Source of the DNA: JBQLZO01 sp052168315 | GTDB taxonomy: Bacteria > Planctomycetota > Phycisphaerae > Phycisphaerales > UBA1924 | Direction: 5' to 3' | Assembly: GCA_052168315.1 (NCBI GenBank) | Contig: JBQLZO010000025.1 | Span: 1-64,000, forward strand | Length of the DNA: 64,000 bases | Part shown: positions 52,543 to 60,679 of the stretch, piece after piece | Position numbering within the stretch: the stretch's first letter is position 1 | Layout of the letters: every line of letters begins with the position of its first letter | Program-made: the position numbers and the translations under genes | The notes under the pieces: model-generated | What the model saw: only the letters and a program-made list of their open reading frames with translations | What the model was told of the DNA's origin: nothing | Databases searched by the model: none

Positions 52543-52637
52543 GAAGTCGTTGTTCCGGTGGGATGGGGCGTTGAGGATGTTGGGGGTGTTGGACGCGGGG
52601 GGCGGGGCGGGGTGGGCTGGCGGGCCCTTGAGCGTGG

Positions 52638-52666
52638 TTGAGCCTGAGACTCACTCTCAATACAAT
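52638..52666 (+). promoter_or_regulatory. promoter of the EfeO-like gene
   Basis: A -35 TTGAGC (52638-52643; 4 of 6) and -10 TACAAT (52661-52666; 5 of 6) are separated by exactly 17 bases. The predicted start near 52673 leaves a leader of about 54 bases to ATG 52727. The spacer is filled by the Fur-box-like operator. Confidence 0.65.
52645..52659. promoter_or_regulatory. Fur-box-like operator inside the promoter spacer
   Basis: The 15-base sequence TGAGACTCACTCTCA matches the classical Fur 7-1-7 element TGAGAATnATTCTCA at 12 of the 14 fixed positions. It lies between the -35 and -10 hexamers. Binding of Fur with Fe2+ there would block RNA polymerase, so the downstream EfeO-like gene should be iron-repressed. 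The regulator itself is not in the window. Confidence 0.65.
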
Positions 52667-52726
52667 GCGGGATGCCCCGCATCCGCGGGGTCTCGACCAC
52701 CTCTTGCCCCGAACGAAGGCCACGAC

Positions 52727-53725
52727 ATGGACACGATGAATTCCCCGGTCTCCAGCGGTTCCGGCATCGCCTCTCTCGAACCCCGTGACGCCCGGGGGCA
52801 GGGCGGGGCGGGTGTGGGCGGTGGGTTTGATCGTCGCGCGATGCTTCGCGCCACGGCGGCGGGCGGGCTTGGGCTGCTGCTGGCGGGCGGCTCGGCGCAG
52901 GGGCGGCGATCGTTCCGTGACCCGGAGGCTGGGTCGGCGGGTGGTGGTGGCGGCGGCGGCGGGGCATCGCGGGGCGTGCGGGCGCTGGCGCCGGCGGTTG
53001 CGGAGGGGATCGGGTATTTCCGGCGGCAGTGCGCTGCGCAGCTTCCGCTGGTTGAGGAGATGGTTCGGGCGATCGCGTCGCGCGATCTGGAGGGCGCGAA
53101 GCGTGCGTACATCGAGGCGCGGCCGCGGTATGAGCAGATCGAGGTGCTGGCGAACTGCTTTGTCGATTCGGACCGCGACATCGACGCGCGGCCATATGCG
53201 TTCGAGGGCGGCGAGGAGGATCCCGAGTTCCGCGGGTTCCACAAGGTCGAGGCGCTGGTGTTCGCGTACGAGGATCTCGATGCGGCGCTGCCGTTCGCCC
53301 GCGAGCTGGTGGCGAGCGTCCGCAGGCTGGGCGAGGAGCTCGCGCAGGCGGAGCGGTTCGCGGCGGACCTGTCGTTCGACGGGATGGTGATGCTGGCGAC
53401 CGAGGTGCCGGCGAAGAAGATCTCGTCGGAGGAGGAGACATGGTCGGACCAGTCGCTGCTGATCTTCCGTCACAACTGGGAGGGGATCTGGTCGCAGTTC
53501 GCGCCGATGGTGGATGCGGCCAACGCGGCTCGTGCGGGGGCGGGTGATGGCGTGCGTGAGGCGTACGAGAAGGCGATGGCGCTGCTGGATGGTCATTTCA
53601 CTTCGGGCTCGGCGGCGGGGACGCCTTACTCGAAGATCGGGATCGCGGAGCGGCGGCGGATGGGCGATACGAGCCTGCGGCTTCGCGGCGCGCTGCTGGC
53701 GGCCCGGGAGTCGCTGGGGGTGTGA
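52727..53725 (+). CDS. EfeO-like iron-uptake protein (imelysin / M75 domain)
   Basis: A 332-residue exported protein with the M75/imelysin domain of EfeO, which binds and delivers iron in the EfeUOB system. A twin-arginine-type signal is present: FDRRAMLR at residues 34-41, then a hydrophobic Gly/Leu stretch and cleavage near AQG. The domain has VEEMVRAIASRDLEGAKRAY, DIDARPYAFEGGEEDPE and the hallmark HxxE, here GFHKVE with His172 and Glu175. No cupredoxin domain is seen. efeU and efeB are absent nearby, so it acts alone or with distant partners. Its Fur-type promoter supports an iron role. Confidence 0.82.
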   Translation: MDTMNSPVSSGSGIASLEPRDARGQGGAGVGGGFDRRAMLRATAAGGLGLLLAGGSAQGRRSFRDPEAGSAGGGGGGGGASRGVRALAPAVAEGIGYFRRQCAAQLPLVEEMVRAIASRDLEGAKRAYIEARPRYEQIEVLANCFVDSDRDIDARPYAFEGGEEDPEFRGFHKVEALVFAYEDLDAALPFARELVASVRRLGEELAQAERFAADLSFDGMVMLATEVPAKKISSEEETWSDQSLLIFRHNWEGIWSQFAPMVDAANAARAGAGDGVREAYEKAMALLDGHFTSGSAAGTPYSKIGIAERRRMGDTSLRLRGALLAARESLGV

Positions 53726-53860
53726 TGCGGGCGGGGGGATGGGGGCGGGGTGTGGCGGGGCCTTGGCGCGCTCCGGCTCGCCCGGTGCTGCGCATCCCCT
53801 ACCATCGCCGCCATGGCACGACCGAAATCCGCATCATCCCGCAGCGCCCGCGCCGGGGCG

Positions 53861-55153
53861 ATGCCCGATGCGATGAACATTCTGCTGGTCGGAGGGGGTG
53901 GGCGCGAGCACGCGCTGGCGTGGAGGCTGCACGCCTCGCGCTCGTGCAAGCGGTTGTACACCACCCACCCGGGGAACCCGGGGATCGCGTCGGTGGCGAG
54001 CCCGATGGGGTTCGATTTTTCGATGCGGGAGCTATACCGGGTCGAGCAGTTCATCGCGAAGCAGGAGATCGACCTGGTGGTGGTGGGTCCGGAGGATCCG
54101 CTGGCGGGTGGGATCGCGGACCGGTTGTCGGGCGGTCGGTCGCTGGTGTTCGGGCCGACGGCCGCGGGCGCGCAGCTGGAGGCGGACAAGGGGTGGGCGA
54201 AGAAGCTGATGCGATCGGCGGCGGTGCCGACGGGCGAGTCGCGCGAGTACGCGGACGCGGAGCAGGCCAAGGCGGTGATCGAGCAGCGGGATGAGCTGCC
54301 GGTGATCAAGGCGGTGGGTCTGGCGGCGGGCAAGGGCGTGGTGATCCCGGCGAGCCGGCGCGAGGCCCTGGAGGCGATCGACCGGATCATGGTCGATCGG
54401 GTGTACGGCGAGGCGGGCGCGCGGGTGATCCTGGAGCAGAAGCTCACTGGCCCTGAGGTGTCGGTGTTCGCGCTGGTGGACGGGCGGAACATCCTGATGC
54501 TGGACGCGTGCCAGGACCACAAGCGGCTGCGCGATGGGGATGAGGGCCCGAACACCGGCGGGATGGGGGCGTACTGCCCGACGCCGATCGCGACGGGCGC
54601 TGTGCTGGAGCATGTGTGGCGCGAGGTGCTGGTGCCGACGGTCGATGCGATGAAGCGCGAGCAGATCGACTACCGGGGTGTGCTGTACTGCGGTCTGATG
54701 CTCACGCCTTCTGGGCCGAAGGTGCTGGAGTTCAATGTGCGGTTTGGTGATCCGGAGTGCCAGTGCCTGGTTCGGCGGATCGCGGGGGATTTCGCGCGGC
54801 TGCTGTACGCGACGGCGGCGGGGCGGCTTGATGAGGCCGAGATCGACACGACGCCGGGGCCCTGCTGCTGCGTGGTGCTGGCGAGCCCGGGGTATCCGGA
54901 TGCGCCGCAGAAGGGGCTTGAGATCACCGGTGTGGAGGATGCCGAGCGGCTGGAGGGGGTGAGCGTTTTCCACGCGGGCACGGCGAAGAAGGATGGGAAG
55001 CTCGTGACGAATGGGGGTCGGGTGCTGAATGTGGTGGCGCAGGGGAGCACGCTGCGCGAGGCGCGGGATCGGGCGTACGCCGGTGCCGAATTGATCCGGT
55101 TCCCGGGGATGCAGATGCGCACGGACATCGCGCATCAGGCGCTGGGGGAGTGA
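53861..55153 (+). CDS. purD: phosphoribosylamine--glycine ligase
   Basis: PurD makes GAR from phosphoribosylamine, glycine and ATP, the second step of purine synthesis. It opens NILLVGGGGREHALAWR. The ATP-grasp core has VIKAVGLAAGKGVVIP and ILEQKLTGPEVSVFALVDG. GPNTGGMGAYCP and KVLEFNVRFGDPECQ complete the signature. The length is 430 residues. ATG 53861 is one of three usable starts; ATG 53873 gives the closest family length and ATG 53813 would add 16 more residues. It follows the EfeO-like gene by 135 bases and converges with the SDR gene. Confidence 0.94.
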   Translation: MPDAMNILLVGGGGREHALAWRLHASRSCKRLYTTHPGNPGIASVASPMGFDFSMRELYRVEQFIAKQEIDLVVVGPEDPLAGGIADRLSGGRSLVFGPTAAGAQLEADKGWAKKLMRSAAVPTGESREYADAEQAKAVIEQRDELPVIKAVGLAAGKGVVIPASRREALEAIDRIMVDRVYGEAGARVILEQKLTGPEVSVFALVDGRNILMLDACQDHKRLRDGDEGPNTGGMGAYCPTPIATGAVLEHVWREVLVPTVDAMKREQIDYRGVLYCGLMLTPSGPKVLEFNVRFGDPECQCLVRRIAGDFARLLYATAAGRLDEAEIDTTPGPCCCVVLASPGYPDAPQKGLEITGVEDAERLEGVSVFHAGTAKKDGKLVTNGGRVLNVVAQGSTLREARDRAYAGAELIRFPGMQMRTDIAHQALGE

Positions 55154-55189
55154 ACGATCGGGTCGGGGATGGCCGGCGGGTCAGTTGGC

Positions 55190-56023
55190 TTATGCGCCGA
55201 GCCATCGGCCGCCATCGACTCGGAGCACCTGTCCGGTGGTGTATCCGGCGTGGAGGGCGAGGAACACGACTGCCTCGGCGGCCTCTTCGGGTGTGCCCGC
55301 GCGGGCCATGGGCACGCGGGAGATGTATCGGCGTTGCATGGATTCGTCCGAGTCCGGGCCGCTCTCGGGCCATTGCACAACGCCCGGTGCGACCCCGTTG
55401 ACGCGGATGCCCGTGGGGGCGAGTTCGGCGGCGAGGGACCGGACCATCTCGTGCATGGCGGCCTTTGACATGGAGTAGGCGGCGTACCCGGCGCGGGGCC
55501 TTCCCATCGCGTGGATGTCGCACATGGCGACGATCGATGCGCCGGGCGAGCGGAGCATGAGGGGGAGCAGGGCGTGCGTGAGGGCGAGCGGTCCGATCGC
55601 GTGGATACGCATGAGCATCGCCGCGGCGTCGGCATCGAACGCGGTCGGGGTCGGGGTCGGGGTCGGGTGGGCGGTGTTCGGCTGCTCGCGATCGAGCATC
55701 GGTGTGGGGAGGTAGGCCGAGGCGTTGTGGACCAGGACTTCGAGGGTGGTCCGGTCCGCGAGGTACGCATCGGCGAGCGAGCGGGTGCTCCGGGTGTCGT
55801 CGAGATCGAGCCGGTACGCCCTTGGATCGCGCGATCCCAGCGAGCGGAGGCGGTCGAGCAGTGCGTGCGCCTCGGTGTCGGACGAGCGGTAGGTCACATC
55901 GACATCACAGCCCGCCTGGGCGAGCGCGAGCGCGATGGCGCGACCGACGCGGCGTGCGCCGCCGGTGATGAGCGCGCGCGGGCGCGCTCCCTTGGTTGTG
56001 CGATGGTCGGGATCGCTCATCAC
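55190..56023 (-). CDS. short-chain dehydrogenase, pteridine-reductase type
   Basis: A 277-residue NAD(P)-dependent SDR. The cofactor motif is ITGGARRVGRAIALALA, whose TGxxxRxG form marks the pteridine reductase / FolM subgroup. The YxxxK active site reads YSMSKAA and is followed by NGVAPGVV. A Pro-rich, repetitive insert (HPTPTPTPTAFDAD) near residue 118 is unusual. It may reduce dihydrofolate, dihydrobiopterin or dihydromonapterin; the exact substrate is open. The start overlaps the next upstream gene by ATGA, so the two are coupled. Confidence 0.78.
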   Translation of the reverse strand: MMSDPDHRTTKGARPRALITGGARRVGRAIALALAQAGCDVDVTYRSSDTEAHALLDRLRSLGSRDPRAYRLDLDDTRSTRSLADAYLADRTTLEVLVHNASAYLPTPMLDREQPNTAHPTPTPTPTAFDADAAAMLMRIHAIGPLALTHALLPLMLRSPGASIVAMCDIHAMGRPRAGYAAYSMSKAAMHEMVRSLAAELAPTGIRVNGVAPGVVQWPESGPDSDESMQRRYISRVPMARAGTPEEAAEAVVFLALHAGYTTGQVLRVDGGRWLGA

Positions 56024-56835
56024 CGGGGTCCTCGGCGCGGGCCGCGGCTGGGCCCACGATCGTTCTGGTCGTCGTCGGTGTCGTCGTCGTCCGGGTCTGA
56101 GTCGTCGTCGTCGTCGAAGCCGATGCTGCGATCGCCGAAGTCGGTCTTCTCCGCGTCGTCGGTGTCGTCGGGCTCCCGCGTTGCGGAGCGGTCTGCATCG
56201 CCGGCGGCATCCTCATCGTCGTCTTCGGCGTGGCCGGCATTGCCTTCGAATTCCCACTGGTGCTCCGGTCCGGTGTCGTGGAGGGGTTCGTCTTCGTGGT
56301 CGGTGTCATCGAGGGATGTGTCGCCCATGGGCGCGGTTTCTTCGAGGTCTTCGGCCTTGGCGTCTTCTTCCTCTTCGTCTTCGAGGTAGCGTGCGATGGG
56401 GTCGCGGAGGTTCGGATTGGCGATCGAAGGCCATGGGGTGGGCGTGCGTGCGGGTTCGCCCGCGACGCGTCGTCCCGCTTCGACCCATGCGCCGGCGGCG
56501 GCCGCGGCGCCCGTGGCGGGTCGTGCGCGCTCGCGGGCGCGCTGTTCGCTCCGCAATCGCGCCCATCGCATGGTGGTCCAGAGCATGAGAGCCCCGAGCC
56601 CGATGAGTGCGACGACGAGCCCGAGCATGGCGAGCTGGGCGACGGCGGAAGCGTCCGCGTTGGCGCCAGCGTCCGGGGTGGCGCTTGTCGAGGCGGGCGT
56701 TTGGATGCTGGCGGTGATCGGATTCTCGGAATGCACGGTGCTCCCCGCGGGTTCGTCTGTGGCATCGTCCGTGCGCGTGCCTCTGTGTGGGCGCACGGCG
56801 GGATCGTTGGTCTGTCGAACCGGGGCGGCGGGCAC
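56020..56835 (-). CDS. membrane-anchored protein with acidic C-terminal tail
   Basis: A 271-residue protein: a Pro/Thr/Ser-rich N-terminus, one transmembrane segment at about residues 68-89 (LAMLGLVVALIGLGALMLW), a basic Arg-rich stretch just after it, a short globular part, then an extended Asp/Glu-rich tail from about residue 150 with poly-Asp runs. The charge layout suggests that the tail is cytoplasmic. No family recognised. It shares an ATGA overlap with the SDR gene. Confidence 0.6.
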   Translation of the reverse strand: MPAAPVRQTNDPAVRPHRGTRTDDATDEPAGSTVHSENPITASIQTPASTSATPDAGANADASAVAQLAMLGLVVALIGLGALMLWTTMRWARLRSEQRARERARPATGAAAAAGAWVEAGRRVAGEPARTPTPWPSIANPNLRDPIARYLEDEEEEDAKAEDLEETAPMGDTSLDDTDHEDEPLHDTGPEHQWEFEGNAGHAEDDDEDAAGDADRSATREPDDTDDAEKTDFGDRSIGFDDDDDSDPDDDDTDDDQNDRGPSRGPRRGPR

Positions 56836-57470
56836 GCTCCCGGGTCGGCATCGGTCGATCTGAGGCGCGCTGCGCTCTTGACGCCGCTCCCCCGGGACCC
56901 AAAACCGGAATCCCCGGCGCGGCGGGGTGAGACCTTTGAGCCCGTATCATGACCCATTGGGCGAATCCTGCCAGTTGGGGCGAACGGGATGGCCCGGCGG
57001 GCGTCAGAATGGGTCGTCCGGCCTGCAACCCCGCGCGACGGACCCGGAACCACTGTTTCGGGCAGTCGATCTGAAGCGGTGTGGCGGCGCGGCCCGATCC
57101 CCAGTGGGCGGGAATGCGGCCCGGGTCGGCATCCGGGGCGTGACCATCGCCGGGCACCGAATCGCCCGGCATCGCCGATCTCGACGGTGAGACCGGGCCT
57201 GCCCGGTGATTCGGACCTTCCCACGCCCCGCCACATCCGGCGCTGCGCGGCTTGGAACTCGAACATTTCCGGACGATCCGGCGTATGCATGCTTGGATCG
57301 TGCGTTTCGGCGATTCGGCCGGTCCCGAGCAGAGCGGACCGGTCGGGCCGGGAGCCCGGGAATCTCCGAGCGCCTCGGATGCGAACATGCATCTCGAGAA
57401 ACCAACGCGGCGGCATGGCCGCCGAATCCCATCGCGGCCCAGGCCGTGAGCACAGAACAGGACCCTGCGC
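56836..57470. other. 635-base gap, hairpin-rich leader of the large S41 gene
   Basis: No credible gene is seen. At least five perfect short hairpins stand in its second half: GCCGGGC type at 57149-57170, ACCGGGC type at 57192-57207, CCGGTCC type at 57319-57342, TCCGAG type at 57365-57379, and CGGCGGC type at 57408-57424. None has a T-run. GC-rich DNA yields such stems by chance, but the density suggests a structured RNA leader or a small RNA gene. Confidence 0.4.
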
Positions 57471-59831
57471 ATGCACATCGCTCGATCGCCGCTCGACCCA
57501 GACACCCGCGTGACGGTGCCCTGCCCGTCGGACTCCGGAGCGTGCGGTTCTCGGCGCACTCGGGAGTCGCACCGTCCAGAGCCACCGATCGAGCAGCCTC
57601 CGCGTCCGGCGCGTGGCGCGCGTGGATTGATCGCGTTGCTGCTGGGCGCGAGCGTGGCTCTTGGCGCGGGAGCGCCGATGGCGCGTGGGGCCGAGGGCGA
57701 CCTTCCCGAGGCGTATCGCACGGTGGCGCAGTGGTCGAACAGCGTCTGGGCTTCGATGACCGGCGTTGACGGCGGGGCGAGCACGCTTCAGTTGCTCGAG
57801 GCCGTGCCGGATCAACAGGTGCGCTCGATCGGGCTGAATCCGCTGGGCGACAGCATCGCGCTGGCGATGGAGAACTCGACGAAGTGGGAGACGAAGCGTC
57901 TCGAGCGGATCGAGGTTCTGCGGACGGAGATGAGCGAGCGGATCGAGGGCGGGAAGAACATCGAAGCGCTGCGGTCTGCGAACGAGTTGCTGGAGCTGAG
58001 CCACGACCGCGACGCGGTGCTTGCGGATCCGATGGTCGTGCGCCTTGCGAAGGCCGCGAGCGAGGAGGCCCGCGCGTCGGAGGCTGATGAGCAGTGGCTG
58101 CACGCGCTGGAGTTGTTCTCGCGTCTGCACATGCTGTATGACATCGAGGACACCTACCGGGACGATGTGCGCCGGACGGCCCAGCGACTGCAGATGCTGC
58201 GGAGCTATGTTCCCGAGCGGCTCTGGGAGATGCAGAACGCCGAATTGGTCGCGCAGGGCGATGATCCGCTGCCGCCGTTCAACGACCTCGGCGAGGACTG
58301 GACGAAGAACTTCGCTGGGATCAACGCGGACATGGTTGCGCGTTCGATGCTGATCGCGTCGCAGCAGCATGTCGAGTCGGCGCAGCCGAATCGCCAGCAC
58401 ATGCTGGCCGATCTTCTGCTGGGCGGGCTCGCGGCGGTCCGCACGATGGCGACGACGACCGATCTTGCGGATGAATTCCCGAGCCTGAACGATGCGGATC
58501 GTCGCGGGCGGTTCATCGACTACATCGACCAGGTGGCGAAGGATGTCACCGAGAACCCGCGGAGCATCAACCTGAGCCGCATGTTCCGTTCGATCGATCT
58601 GCTTCAGAGCGTCTCGAACGAGAGCGTGAAGATTCCTTCGAACGCGCTGATGCATGAATTTGGCAACGGCGCGATGTCGGTGCTGGATGACTACACCTCC
58701 ATCCTTTGGCCGAAGGAACTGCTGGACATCCAGAAGACGACGCAGGGCAAGTTCACGGGTGTTGGGATCCAGATCACGCTGGATGATGCGCGTCGGCTCA
58801 AGGTCGTCACGCCGCTGCAGGGCACGCCGGCTTCGAAGGCGGGGATCCGGTCGGGCGACATCATCTCGGAGGTGGAGGGCGAGCCGACGCTGGGGATCAC
58901 GCTGAACCAGGCCGTTGATCGGATCACGGGCCCGAAGGGTTCTCCGGTGATGCTGACGATCGAGCGTGAGACCGAGGATGAGCCGTTCCAGGTGACGCTG
59001 GTGCGCGATGAGATCCCAATCCACTCCGTGAAGGGCTGGGACCGCAACGGGCCGGGCGAGGAGGACTGGGACTGGTTCATCGACCCGGACAACGGGATCG
59101 GGTACATCCGGCTCACGCAGTTCACCAACAACACGACGCGCGACATGCACGCGGCGCTGCGCGAGATGCGGAGCGAGGGCTTGAAGGGTCTGATCCTCGA
59201 CCTTCGCTGGAATCCGGGCGGGCTGCTCGAGGAGGCGGTGCGGGTGTCGAACACCTTCATCGCGACCGACGGTGTGCTGGTCTCGCAGGAGGATGCGCAG
59301 GGCCGCCAGGGCGATGTGCAGCGTGGATCGCTGGTGCGTTCGCTGGTGACGGACATCCCGATGTTCGTGCTGGTGAACGAGGGCTCGGCTTCGGCGTCGG
59401 AGATCGTGGCGGGTGCGCTGCAGGACTATGACCGGGCGGTGATCGTCGGGCAGCGGACTTTCGGCAAGGGCTCGGTGCAGGTGTTGTTCCCCCTGGGCCG
59501 CGGTGAGGCGATGTTCAAGATCACGACGCAGTACTACCGGCTGCCCGATGGTCGCCTGATCCACCGGCGTCCGGGCGCGACGCAGTGGGGCGTGGAGCCG
59601 AATGTGAGCGTGTCGATGCTCCCGGAGCAGGTCGCTGGTTCGCTGCGGACGCGGCAGGATGCCGATGTGCTCCCGATGGATGAGAACGGCGTGCCGATGC
59701 TGGATTCGCCGGAGCGGGTGGACCCGGGCAAGCTGCTTGTTGAGGGGCTCGATCCGCAGCTGCAAACGGCGCTGGTGCTGATGCAGAGCAAGATCGCGGT
59801 GGAGGAGGCCGTGGCGGCGGCGATGCGCTGA
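57471..59831 (+). CDS. S41 family C-terminal processing protease with large N-terminal region (2)
   Basis: A 786-residue secreted protease. After a 50-residue polar N-terminus comes a signal-like helix (GLIALLLGASVALGAGAP). A helical N-terminal region of about 310 residues that I cannot assign follows. The PDZ domain comes next (GKFTGVGIQITLDDARRL, near residues 425-515). The S41 core has catalytic Ser639 in NEGSASASE and Lys666 in RTFGKGSVQ. It is distinct from the S41 protein at 28.5 kb in N-terminal layout but shares the core. A strong terminator follows at 59903. Confidence 0.88.
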   Translation: MHIARSPLDPDTRVTVPCPSDSGACGSRRTRESHRPEPPIEQPPRPARGARGLIALLLGASVALGAGAPMARGAEGDLPEAYRTVAQWSNSVWASMTGVDGGASTLQLLEAVPDQQVRSIGLNPLGDSIALAMENSTKWETKRLERIEVLRTEMSERIEGGKNIEALRSANELLELSHDRDAVLADPMVVRLAKAASEEARASEADEQWLHALELFSRLHMLYDIEDTYRDDVRRTAQRLQMLRSYVPERLWEMQNAELVAQGDDPLPPFNDLGEDWTKNFAGINADMVARSMLIASQQHVESAQPNRQHMLADLLLGGLAAVRTMATTTDLADEFPSLNDADRRGRFIDYIDQVAKDVTENPRSINLSRMFRSIDLLQSVSNESVKIPSNALMHEFGNGAMSVLDDYTSILWPKELLDIQKTTQGKFTGVGIQITLDDARRLKVVTPLQGTPASKAGIRSGDIISEVEGEPTLGITLNQAVDRITGPKGSPVMLTIERETEDEPFQVTLVRDEIPIHSVKGWDRNGPGEEDWDWFIDPDNGIGYIRLTQFTNNTTRDMHAALREMRSEGLKGLILDLRWNPGGLLEEAVRVSNTFIATDGVLVSQEDAQGRQGDVQRGSLVRSLVTDIPMFVLVNEGSASASEIVAGALQDYDRAVIVGQRTFGKGSVQVLFPLGRGEAMFKITTQYYRLPDGRLIHRRPGATQWGVEPNVSVSMLPEQVAGSLRTRQDADVLPMDENGVPMLDSPERVDPGKLLVEGLDPQLQTALVLMQSKIAVEEAVAAAMR

Positions 59832-59902
59832 TCGATCGCGCGGGGGGGCGGTGGTGCGGCCCGGCTTGAGGGTCGCGGCGCCGCAGATTGCCAGAACGCG
59901 AT

Positions 59903-59937
59903 GGGCCCCCGCAGTCCGCGGGGGCCCGTTTGTTTTT
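59903..59937 (+). terminator. Rho-independent terminator after the large S41 gene
   Basis: A 10-base perfect stem GGGCCCCCGC (59903-59912) pairs with 59918-59927 around AGTCC, followed by GTTTGTTTTT. Confidence 0.9.
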
Positions 59938-59989
59938 GGGTTGGATGTGGGGATTGGAAGTTGAGGGGCGTGCTTCGCGCCCGGTGGGG

Positions 59990-60256
59990 TCAGCCCTTGT
60001 CCTGGTAGTACGACAGGTTCAGCTGGACATACTTGTTCCACTCGTCGGGGAGGTCTTCTTCGGGGTAGATGGCCTGCACGGGGCATTCGTCGACGCAGAG
60101 CCCGCAGTCGATGCAGGTGTCGGGGTCGATGTACAACTGGTCGGTCTTGCCGAAGTCTTCCTCATCCTTGGTGGGGTGGATGCAGTCCACCGGGCAGACA
60201 TCCACGCAGGAGGTGTCCTTGGTCCCGATGCACGGTTCGGCGATGATGTGCGGCAT
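59990..60256 (-). CDS. 7Fe-type ferredoxin (3Fe-4S / 4Fe-4S)
   Basis: An 88-residue electron carrier. Cys residues lie at 9, 17, 21, 25, 48, 51, 54 and 58. The first set (C-x7-C-x3-CP) and second set (CxxCxxCxxxCP) give the FdxA arrangement, with one 3Fe-4S and one 4Fe-4S cluster. DTSCVDVCPVDCI and CIDCGLCVDECPVQAI are the cluster loops. The short C-terminal tail suits this family. The redox partner is unknown. GGAG precedes ATG 60256. Confidence 0.93.
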   Translation of the reverse strand: MPHIIAEPCIGTKDTSCVDVCPVDCIHPTKDEEDFGKTDQLYIDPDTCIDCGLCVDECPVQAIYPEEDLPDEWNKYVQLNLSYYQDKG

Positions 60257-60379
60257 TTCAAAGGTCTCCGATCTTCGCGCTCGCCCCTCGCCCGCGGTCC
60301 CGCGGGGGGAGGGTGGGCGCGCATCCTAGACGCGCCCGGTGGTGCCGGAAAGCCCCGGGCGGTGCCCGGGGAGGGGTTG

Positions 60380-60655
60380 TCATCGCTCAGGCGGGCGCGG
60401 CGAGAACACCAGCACCGGGTCGGGCACCCGCTCGATGACCTCCGGATCGTCCGCGAACAAGATCTTCATCACCAGACGAGCGCGGGATGCGCCTTTCCAG
60501 GCCATTTCCCCAGCTTCCGGCTCGCGCAGCGCCGCGTTGGTAATCTGGACATGCGACAGGGCGTGTCGAGCCAGGTCCGGCGGGGCCCGTTCGGGGTCTC
60601 CGCGGAAGATGAGGTCAGGCACGCGATGCCCCGCGGCGTGTGTCGGTGATCTCAC
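60380..60655 (-). CDS. small hypothetical protein
   Basis: A 91-residue soluble protein without recognised domain. The middle reads SHVQITNAALREPEAGEMAW and the end EVIERVPDPVLVFSP. Codon use is protein-like, with G/C at third positions. The start lies 24 bases after the HEAT-like lipoprotein stop, so it is probably the last gene of that leftward unit. Confidence 0.5.
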   Translation of the reverse strand: MRSPTHAAGHRVPDLIFRGDPERAPPDLARHALSHVQITNAALREPEAGEMAWKGASRARLVMKILFADDPEVIERVPDPVLVFSPRPPER

Positions 60656-60679
60656 TGAACGAGCGCGGTGTCGCAGTGG

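Noticed and set aside
55905..60086. A 1393-codon minus-strand frame covering the S41 gene and the gap before it
   Set aside because: It lies antisense to the well-supported S41 gene and in the wrong frame for the ferredoxin. Composition is low-complexity Arg/Pro/His/Leu.
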